In this document: positions 17,801-29,800 of the stretch, piece after piece
Position numbering within the stretch: the stretch's first letter is position 1
Layout: each line of letters opens with the position of its first letter
Source of the DNA: a virus
Length of the DNA: 36,654 bases
Virus record (IMG/VR): IMGVR_UViG_3300010885_018003
Location: 1 to 36,654 of that record
Reading direction: 5' to 3' (one strand)
The notes under the pieces: model-generated
Seen by the model: the letters and a program-made list of their open reading frames with translations, nothing else
Databases searched by the model: none
What the model was told of the DNA's origin: nothing
Program-made: the position numbers and the translations under genes

Positions 17801-20800
17801 GTCGACTAAAATGTCTTCGGCTGCTAGGCCAGTGGCAGTGCTATAGGCCAAGTTCCCGCCTAATAGCTCTGTATCATAATCCATATCTTGAGGGTTAATA
17901 GATCCATCACTGGCTAATTTCCTAAATATGAAATTGTCACCTGAACTAACTGATATAGTATTTGGAATTCCAATAGATGTAGTTTCACCGTCACCTATAA
18001 ATGTCTGCATAACTACATCTGGTTTTGTAAAAATAATTTCTCCAACATAGTAGAGGTCGTCAATTCTTACATAACGAGTATTGTTATTTGGTCTGTAATA
18101 GATAGTTATTTGTTCATCTTGTTCAGGAACATATGGCAGTTCAACTGGATATGTTTTATTCTTGACTATCATAGATCCTGTATCGTCAGTGACTAACAGC
18201 AGTGTGCCGTCTAGCGTACTACTAACTGTTATTGATGATGTTGCAGTAATTGTCCCCGATGGAATAATTGCAGTATCTGCAGAAAGTCCAGGACTAGTGT
18301 AGGTAAACTGATCGCTGTCTGTCACAGTTATAATTACATCATCTTCTGTATATTCACTATATCCAACTCCTGCATTAACATTAATTTTATTACCAGTTAC
18401 TAGTCCATGAGGTATTTGTGTTTTAATAGATACTGTTGGTACTGAAGCAGTTGTAATTCCCGAAGGCGCAATGGTAGTTGCACCAACTCCAAAAACATCT
18501 GGATTTTCAGGGTATGCTAGACAAATAGTTGACAATGTCCTAACAGTACCAACATATTCGCCATTGTAGGCTTCGTTGCCGTTGCCACTTACTAAGAATT
18601 TATATCCTAGCGGTAGTGGAACTCCTAGGGTTGCAAAAGAAAACGTTACAACTGCTGAGACATTTATTGTTTGGCTGACTGCTGCTTGACTTTGATTTAA
18701 AATATACGTGCCCAAGCCGCCTGTACCAGTGCCTAGAGAAAGAATATAAGTTCCCTCGTCAACATCATTACCAGTGATTAATTGACCCACTGTCAATGTG
18801 CCTGATGTAACAGAAGTAACAGTTAATACGTTACCTGGATTAGTTGTAGCACCGTCATTGATAGTTCCAATAACTTCTGCTGGGCCAACTGGAAACGTTG
18901 CTCCGGTAACTGTAACAGTAGGAGCAGTAGATACAGTTAACACTACCTCGTCTCCAGAGTTAATGTATGTAAACTCGTTGGCATTTCTAACGGCATAGAT
19001 ATTAACGTCAACTTGATTGAATCCCGGAACATCAATTCCTTCAATAGTGATTAGTTGATCAGTTACAAATCCATGCGGTATATCCGTAGTTATTACTGCA
19101 ATTCCATCGAGGCCAATCCTTCTGAAGGAAGTAATTTTACTACTGCCAACTCTACCTATAGAATATATCGGTACAGCACCACTAGGGGTAATTGAAGATA
19201 CATAATACGAAGTATTAGGCTCAATATCTCCTATTGATGTGCCAGTGAATTCAAGCAATCTTCCAACTTCAACATTAGTTGTAGAACTTATTTCAATGAT
19301 ATTCCCATACGCATAAGTTTGTACAGCAGTAGTATCAATCTTTTTACTGTTAGCTCCCACTGTAACTATGTAGTCATCAAAATTAGGATCTTGTGCATCC
19401 CATCCATCTGAGAACCAAGGAACACTTCCCCAACCTTGGGCAACATTAAATCCTAGACCGGTTATCTGTACGCCGCCGTAATCAACACCTTTCATTAATT
19501 GATTTAATTCTTTTCCAAAACTATTAGTGCCTGGATTGTAATACCAATTAATTCTATCGGCTGCTGACAAGTAATTAAAATCTTTCAAATACGTAATCTT
19601 AATCACTGAATCTTTAGATGGAGGTGTTGAGAATGTCAGCTGTCCGTAATAACTTGTATAACCTCTTGTTGTAGATTTTTTAGAAGTTAATGTATATGAA
19701 GTCCTTAGTGCGGCTACTCCATCAATCAACACTGTTGAATCAGCTAGGTTAATACTAGGGCTCCAAACCAATGTAAATTGTGTTTTACTGCCTGTTCCGA
19801 CAAACGCAGTATTAGTTTCTCCGGACTCGGTTACTTGTAATTCAGTAATATAATACAGGCCGCTGACTCGGTCAAACTTAATTTTTGTATAATTTGATCT
19901 AACAAGGCTACTACCAATTCTGGCGCTGGCGCTGGCTGCAACACCGTTAGAGTCAAGGCCTCCTTGAAGAGTTACTGTAGGTACAGTAAAATATCCACTA
20001 CCCTTTGTGATCAATGTTATTCTTGCTACTTTACCATTTGTAAGATATACACGGGCCGTTGCACCGGACCCACTATCACTTTGTATAACGACTGTTGGAG
20101 TGCTTATATAACCAGACCCACCATCATTAATAATAATTTCAGTAACTTGGAATCCAACATTATTAGTCCAATTTTTCCAAGGATATTCATCTATAAGAGC
20201 AGACTCACTGGTTATCTTGTTATCTACTATCTGTGCAGGCACTGTGGTAAACCTACCGTCTTGATAAATTGGTGGTAAATCAAAATCAGTTACCACTGAA
20301 CGTGCAACATCAGTCTTAGAATAAGAGCTGATAAATTCTCTAATTTTTGTTCTATAAGGTTTAACTTCTGAAATATATGATTCAAAGTCTACTAGGTTAT
20401 CGTTATTATAAGTAACTTTTTCTTTTAGATCTCCAACGTTATGTTGAGCTCTAATAAAACTTGTTTTAAACGCCCAGTCAATATACTGCTGTTCATTGTG
20501 TGCATAACGTAGGCCAGCAAAGAATGTATCTAAATAATCTTGTTTTAGATCATCAATAAGAATATTATTTTTAATTGTTTCTAAAATGATTCTTAATTCT
20601 TCTCCTGCAGAATTATCGTAGCCGTCTCCATCAAATGACGGGCCGTCGTAGCCCACTCCAGTATTTCTAATACTGTATAATGAACTTACAAATTGTATTG
20701 TTCCTTTTTCGCGACCAACAACTCTATAAGATTGAGTATAATCAGCTGAAGTACTAGTTGCATATCTTTCAAGCAGTATCCAGCCGCCGGTGCCTATTGT

Positions 20801-23800
20801 TTTAATTTTAACAAGTTGTCCAACTTCTACATCAACTGTGTTAAGTTCATACAAAGAATTCAAAGAGAAATTCGCAGGAGTAAACTGGCTGTAACCAGAT
20901 TTATAATAATCTTCATAACTCCAATATTGCCTAACATCATACCCTTGACTCTTTATTCGTTCCCAAGTGAGAGAAATTGAATCATAAGAATATATGCTCC
21001 ATCTATCTAAAGCACCCGAATCAAAATGTACTAGTGCAGAAAATGGTCTTAGAGTTAAAGTAGTATCATCTGTATAACCTTCACCAGAATTTTCTATAAT
21101 AACACCTGAAATTCCGCCTGTAACATTTAATGTTGTTTTAATTTTAGCATCAATTCCAGTTCCAGAAATTTCTAGATAAGGAGCATAGACATATCCAGAG
21201 CCAGGGTTAGTTATTATAATTTCTTTTATTCTACCATCAACGATGACCGGTGTTAAAGAAGGATATCGAACCGCAGTAACTCCAATAGTACGTAATTCTG
21301 TATCATAATCTACTACTACATCATACTGTCCTAGAATTGAACTTGGTTCTGTTTCGTAGCTGTTTAGAGTAGAAATATCTTTTTCTTCAACAATAACATG
21401 CTCCATTAATGTAGCATTAACACGTTCAAAATATTGTTTTAATGCTTCAAAACGATTTACAAACATGCTTTGACGAGGACGATTTTCAATACCGTAACGT
21501 AGTTTAGGCGGCAATGTAACATCTGGAATTCGTCTGTTGTTGGCATCTTTGCCGCACAGACTGTCTATCCATTTAACTTCAACTGCTAAAGGTAACATAG
21601 TATTGGTATCGTTACTGATTAGTTTCCATTGATTGTGACTGTTAATTGTATAGTCGTCAATTAACCAATATTCAACATACAAATTAATGTCTGTATGTTC
21701 TAGTAAGTTAGCCACGTTAACTAGGCTAAAGGTATTTGTTCCAGTGAATGCAATATACTTGTAACCGTAACCTTTAGGATCAGTTATAAGATCTGAAACA
21801 TCTTTTGCAGATAACTTTCTTCCTTTAACTTCTGGAATAATAGTTTTATTTTTTACCCAGAAATAATATGTATTTCTAAAACTTTTAGAAACGTTATCAT
21901 AAGTACGTTTAATACTGTAAGCAGAATTTCCGTATAGACTTATACCGCTGATGTTGGCAGTGAAACCTTCGTCTGTGTCAGCAATAGCATCCCACTCTTC
22001 AGGTAGTAAACTGGACGCTACCCACTCATAGATATCAATGCTGGCAGTTTCGTACAGTGTGTTCCAAGTAGAATTTCTATACACACCGTTACCGTTATAA
22101 CTATCTAAAAATTTAGCTCTAGATAAATTCCACCATAGGGTACCAACGTTGGCTGTAGTCCATGCTTGTCCGTCATCAACGTTTAGTGATTCAGTTCCAA
22201 CAGTATACGTTGCAGGATCATAGTGTGTTTTAAATTTAATTTCTTGATCTGCAATACCTGCAATTTTTCCTTGTATTGGATCAATTATATCAAGATAAGA
22301 CACTAATTCTTGTGTCTTTTTATTGTACAAGAAAATTTGTTTAATCTTACTTAGGTCAATTTTATCAGCTTCTTCTCTTGTAATAGTCCAAGTTTTAGTG
22401 TTTGGTGCCTTGTTGTAAGAATATAATTTCCCTGAATTAGTACTAGTATCATCAGCATTAGATGCACTGACAATAATATAATTATTTGCTGCAACTAATT
22501 CAAGACCGTAGTCTTCACCGTCAACACTATTGGTTGTTAAACTTTCAGAGAAAACCCATTTAGTAGAATATCTATCATAGACATCAATTCTTCCAGAGTC
22601 AGTAACAGGTACGTCGTTTTGAATAGTATTGCCGTTGAGACTAGCAATTACAAGAGTTTCACTGTCATTCATAAAAGAAACTTTTGCACCGTAGCCTTCT
22701 GAACCTTCTGGCAGGCGACTTGTTATAGTTTGATACAAACTATAAACGTTTCCAGTTCTCTTATAAATTTTAACATGGCCTTGATTAGTATTGGCTGTTC
22801 TATTGCCCACGGCAATATAAGTGCCGTCATTTGAAACAACTACACTATAATCTGAAGATCCGGCATCGCCAGGAGTAATTGTATTGATAAGAACGCTATC
22901 TGAATATACACGTACTTGATCGCTACCATAGGCCGTAACTGCTACTATTGATCCATCTTTGGATGCTGCAATAGTTTTTCCAAAATAAGTAGCACTACCT
23001 AGAGAACTAAATTCTGTTCCAGTATCCCATTGTAGAATATCATTTTCATCAACAGCGTAGCTAAACTTATATATTTGAGCGTTAGAACCATTTAACTCAG
23101 AGGCAACCATAAGTGTATTATCACCTACAAATTTAACCGTTGATCCAAATTTTTCGTTTGTGGCGGCGTTAACAGAAAGAATAGTCCTATACAATGCATA
23201 TTCATTTATTTTATTACGTTGATACAAGCGTACCATACCTTGATTAGTAAGTCCGCTAGTTGCTCCAATGTATTCTAAACAATTTGTTCCGTACATTTTA
23301 TAAGGGGTTGTAAGATAACCGGTGTCGATTAAATGAGCTGGAAGTATATCAGAGAAATCACTATTAATGACAACTTTGACTTTACCGGCAGCATCAAACA
23401 TTGCATACGGGCCGCCCGGTGTTGCAGGGATACCAAATGTGTTGCCAGCAGTGCCAGGTACATCAACTGTTGGTGCGGTGCCAGGTACATTGCTGATTGT
23501 GAATAACGTTTCACTACGAATAGATTTAACATAGTATGTGTCAGTTGTTGATAGGCCGCCGAACGTAGATCCTACAAATCTCACCTTCATACCCACTACC
23601 ATGCCTTTAGTTGTACTAACTTCAATGTATCCCTTATCAACTCCTGCAATTTGTGTGATAGTCGCAGTTGCAGTAGTAGTAAGATTTCCAATTGTAGCAA
23701 CTAGTGCATTAGAAATATTAACATACTCGATCCATTCGGCCAGTCTAAAAATCCCCAAAGTTGATGAAGTAGCTGTACATTGATATAAAATATGATTATA

Positions 23801-26800
23801 TAAAACAATGCTCCCAATACTATACGAAATGCTTGTTAAATAGAATCCTTGATATGATGTACTAAATTTAGCTGTAGATAATACTAGAGTTGCGCCCACA
23901 CTTGCTTCTACATTACTAGTATTTGTATTAGCAGTTTTGCTAATTGTAATCGCATATTCGTCTATAATATCTTTAATATAATATGGCCCTACTTCTGATA
24001 TTATCCCGCCAAATGCAGTACCATTGAACACCACGGGCATACCTATATGTATTCCAGATGTATCTGTAAGAGTAATAGTATTATCTAAGGCATTTGTTTT
24101 AACAACTGTAGCAACCACGTGCGGTGCTGCTCGATAATAATTTACAACATCGTCAACCCCTTGCGGTACTCTAACATATTGATTGTCACCAGCTGCCTTT
24201 GGAGTTCCCTCTTCCCATAATATTGATGATTTAATAATACTGTCTTCGGCTTTAAATTCTCCGTACTTAGATAATATATTTCCTGTGTTGGGAGACCCGA
24301 TGGCTAACCATGTTCTATCATTAGATATTGCCACAATTTTTCCAAATGATCCAACTGGTGTATTGTGCCAGAACGCAAGATCTACATCTGTAAAGTTAAA
24401 CGTTAGACCTAGTGACTGACCTCTTGACCAAGGAGAATTGTAACCATCTCGTTTGTAAATGATTACTTCGTCTTTGACTGTACCCACTGCAAGTGTAGAT
24501 GCTGTTTGATCTATAGCCAATACATTACCAAATTTTAATCCGTTAGCAGGATACTTGTTTGAAATACTAGATTGTGTGTAGGCCAGATTGTATTCATATA
24601 CTGCCCATTTACCGTTGCCGTTGTTGTCAACCCACAGCAGTTCTTTATCTTTAATTTTCTTAGGAAGCTCAACGTCAATATCATTAATGTTAGATATTTT
24701 CTGACTGTCAAAATAATACAGGGCAATATCTTCGTATGTTATTTCTGTTGGGAAGTTAGCAATAGTTGCAGTTACCGTAATAACATTAGTATCAATATCA
24801 TCAATCTTATAAAACCCTTGAACATCTGTTATGCCTGTTAATCCTAAATAATCACCTACTTGTAAGTATGTGGTTGAATCTACAGTGATTGACAGTGTAG
24901 TATCTGTATACTCTAATAGAGAAACTGTGCTTTCTGTGTCAGTGATTCTATAAATGTTCCAATATTCTGGCGGGTTTTCAAAAGTTGTCCATACATAATC
25001 GCCTGGGGTAAAACTAGTAACGTCATAGGTTAGCAAATCAGCTAGAGTGTCTACATTAGCCGAAACTTCTTCTATCCTAACATAACCAGGTGTTCTTAAG
25101 TACGGGGTATAATTTGTATTAATTGGCCACGGCTTTGAACTATAAGACTGTGGTTTTAAATAAACATCATTAGGTGTTTGTCTAATAACAAAATCTACTA
25201 ATGTTGGATCAATAGTATTAGTTAATTCAAACGCCTGTGGATTACTTTTAAACAAACTCTCGTCTAGCTCAAATTCAATCTCTTCAAACGCATTAATGGC
25301 TCCGTACTGTCCTACACGGATCGCCCACTCTTCAAAAAACTTAAGACTTTCTTGATTGTCTGCACTCAGTACGTCAAATAGTTTATTAAGAACATTTTGT
25401 GTACCTTTTTCAATAATCATACCTTGATAAAATTTATATTCTGAAATATCATCTTTAATAATGTTTTCAAGGTACTGACGTTTTTGGTAACCAATTAAAT
25501 GCTGGGCAATTTTTTGTTGTCCTGTGTCAAAGTTATCGCTGTCTAGACTATAAAAATCAGTAAATTGTTCTGCCTTATAACTCCAGTTAGGCAACAATCT
25601 TGATGTTGGTTTTTTAGTTAATTTTATCCAGTCTTCACTGACAAAACCTACGGCTCCGACTAATGTCTTAGAGGCGCTATAATAAAATTCTTTATACTTA
25701 ACTGTATCTCCAAGATTATAACTTGTCCAAGACTCCCAATCACTAATCGAAGCTTGGTCATATATAAAGCCTGGTATGTTAAATCCGCCGTTCCATCCAG
25801 TTGATGTATAACTAGAAACTTTAATCTTTTCTTGTCTATATCCTGTTGTTGGATCATAGACTGTATCATTAAACAATGTTGAATTATCTAATAGCAGTAC
25901 ATGTTCTTTTTGCACAAAATAGAACGTTGCACCGTAAATACCATCACTTTTTGTTGTGTATGATGACTGGTTATCATCTCTGTAAGAATTAATTAAATCT
26001 TCATCTAATTTTGTTCCGTCAACTTTAAAAAATTCATATACATTAAACTGATCTTTAATATCATCAATTACAGATAATTCAGAGTTAATAATAACACTGT
26101 TTGCCGCTGGACTTAATGCTAAGACACTGGCTCCAACTGTTGATATTCCATCAAGTTTAGTCCAGTCATTTTCTAAGAAAACATCTCCAGGCTCTACAAA
26201 CACATCTGCTTTATAATAATCTCCGTTAAATTGGACTATTTCACCAGCTTCATAACTATCAAACGGTGTCCAATCTTTCCATTTATCTTCGCCAGTACTC
26301 CAATTTTGTGTAGTCCAGAATAAAAATTCTTTTGCACTAGTAGTCCAGTTAGAAACTTCTCCAATGTTTGTATTAAAATCATCAAAGATAAATCCTTGAT
26401 CTTTTAAATATTCCCCGTGACCTACTAAGAAGTCTACTACTTCTTGTATTGTTCTAAATTTTGTACCGTAGGCAATGGTGATTGGTTCACTTCTATCCCA
26501 CGCAGTTCTAATAAGGGCATCTTTTCCACCATTAATCGGCAATGATGATATTGGCAAATAATACGATGATTCAAATGTTTCAGAAGATGTGTGAGATACA
26601 GACACTCTATAATAAGCTGTACCATACTTAACTATCTTGCCTCCAAGGTATAGTTGTTCCGAAGCCCATTCAACATAAGATTCGCTGATGCCGCCAACAT
26701 TAATGTTATATCCAGGACTAGTCCATCCGTAGTAATAAAAATATGGGCTAGATCTGCTATAACCTTTTACTTCATATCCTGTTGATAATCTTGTTACAAT

Positions 26801-29800
26801 TACGCCGCTGTATACTACTTTCTTAACAGGACTAGATGAATTTAAAAATATTGAATAATTTTCCTGCGGAACGTATATACCACCAACAGCAGTAGGTGAT
26901 TTAGAATCCAGTAGTAAATTGAATTTTTCTTTTTCAGTAAATCCGCTTACACGATATGACAGCTGCATTGTGCTGTTTGCAAGATCATATTTGTATTGAG
27001 TTAAAGATCGTTGATTCTCGTGTTGAATATAATCAACAATATAATTAACAAGGCCGGCAGTCTGCACTCGCTCGCTGTCTGAATAAATGCTTGGGGTAAC
27101 AACATCTTTTAATCGAAGACGCAGTTTTGTGTCTTTGTATATTAGTTGATTCGATGCATCTCTATAGATTCGTGAGCGATCAAATAATAAACCCATAACT
27201 TTAGAAGGGTATGTTAACAGTAATGTAGAAATAATACTAAAAGGATAATACGAACTTCTGCGCCACGCATTCTCTATTGGGCTAACATCACCAAATATAT
27301 AATCGCCCAAAGTAATTTCTGTAATAACTCCGTCAGCTAAATTATTAGTAGTAGGACTTACAATATTTCCATCTTCATCAACTGGCAAATGTTTTGTCAA
27401 ATACGGTTTAACATATTTAGGATTACGGTAAATTGGTTGTCCCGGAACCTTGATAATGCCTTCGGAAATATCTTGCCACATTACTAGATTGTCTGATGTA
27501 TATGGAGCTGAACCATATTGTTCTTCCCACCATGAGGGTTCAATGCTAAACCCCAACATCTCCCATGGGCACACATTTGGACGGTCGGTATCATAGATCC
27601 AACGATAGATACCTCTCCAGTACCCGGGCAATGTTCTTCCATCAGGTGCAGCCAATCCTCGATAGTTAAATGTTAACGGATTTGTTTGATCATAAGATAA
27701 TGGTTTTGTAAAATCTCTATTAATTAAAGTAGTCCATTGATAAAAATTTGGTGCTAATACTTTATTAAATTCATCTAATGTATAATCTCCTACTTGACTA
27801 TATCGTGGAATTAGATCGTTAACATCAAAAATATCTAAGTCGTAACTAACTTTGATATTATTAAAGATTCGTTTTTCTAATTCTAATAATAAGTCGTCAC
27901 GATAGTCACCGTAGGCTAAAATAATGCTGCCGTCGTGTCCTTGAATAACTTCTCGAGGAGTCAATAACGAGTTATCTAAATATTTTTTAGGTTCAAATTT
28001 TGGCCACATTCCCAACTTAGTAGGAGTTGCAGGAACATAACTACCATCTGTACTTTCATATTCTACAATAGTAATTACATCGTCGTTGGCCACAACTGCT
28101 TGTGAAGTTAAAATAATAAACCCGTCAGTATGGAAGGTGTAATCGATGTCATGTAAAATTTGTTCACCATTAATATAAACTAAGACAGCGGTTGCTGATA
28201 ACTTGTCTAAACTGAATGTAGTAGTTAAAGGATACGTTTTAGTTCTATAATCAACTACCGTGATGTTTGTAGTAATTGCTGATCCATTAGGAACCATATC
28301 ACTAAAATAATAAGGTGCAGTCTTAGGTTTATTTTTATTAATTTCATTTAAAATTAAATCAACAAATGCAACTGTATCAGTATCAACACCTAAATTTTCT
28401 GAAATATTAATAAAATTACGTTTAAATGCACCATAGTCATCTCTTGATTGCTCTAGAGCTTTTAATATATTATTTGTTTTATTGGTAATATGATATAATG
28501 CTAACGGTAATGCTCCCGCATGTTGCACAAATCGTGTTCCATAAGGACTAACATTGCCTAGATCTCTTAAATTGCTGGCTCCAAGATACTCTCCGTCAAA
28601 GGTGTCTAAATTATCAATTATTGAATCTACGTGGTCAATCACTTCTCCTAGAGTAAACTCTATTGGATTTTCATTCATTGGATTATTTTGAAGATTGATA
28701 GGAAGCTCGTAATAACCGTTTTTATTTTTAACTTGGGCTGCAAACGTTTTTAATGTAATAACATCAGTTGATTGATAATTAATTTCTGCAGATGTCATAC
28801 TGTCTATGTTAAAATAGACATACTTAAATCGGGTGCCGTTTTTAACTTCCCAGTATTTTTGATCTAATCTCTTACCGTTTATATAGACACGCACTTCGAG
28901 ATCTAAAAGATCAGTTATATTGTCATACACATCTATGTCAAAATTATTTGTTTTATTTGGGTCACGATAAATTCTTACCGCAGGTTGATAACGTGTAACG
29001 TTGCTGATTTCCCAACCTGATACATATGATATATTAGTTAAACTATCAAATTTTACTAGTTTTCCTACAGCAACTGATTGCGTTCTTACATCAATGATTC
29101 TTTTATAAACAAATGTGTCACTTAACAAATTAAAGTTAAAAACAATATCTCCAATGTTATTAATATTCTTATAAGATAACGGAAACCCTAGTTTGCTATC
29201 ACTAATACCAGTACCTACTTTATATGAGAATAGTTTTGTACCAACAAATGATGTTCCGTCGTAAACTGTCATATCTCCATAACTGTGGCCGTTTTCATCA
29301 ACTACATCAAATAGCGGAGCTTGATTTACACCAGTCTTTTGTTGGCCTTTTGCCCATGTTGATCCATTATAAAAATATGTTAGTCCTTGATTTTTTGTGC
29401 CAAACTTAATCAATACTGACTGATTTTCTATAGGTACTGCATCTTCTACTAAATGAATTTGTCGTTGAACTGATTCCCCCGGAGGAGTAACTCGAATAAA
29501 TTCTACTTTATAAATTTTATTTTTTACAAGTATGTCTGTATCAGCTAAAAATAATACACGCTGACCTTGTGTAAGGTTAATACCATCAACAATATAACTC
29601 GGTTGTCCTTCAACTGTTGAAAATACATCAGAGGTAAACGTATCGATAAGGTCAACATCTACTGTGGCTTCTAAGCCAAAGTTGTAAAGTTTAATGCCAG
29701 CAGCAAACTCAATAATAGGTCGAACAGCTCTAGCATCTTGATCTAAACTGGCAATTTGCCCGTTGAGAGAATAACTTGTTTCTATAACATTTTTATGGAA

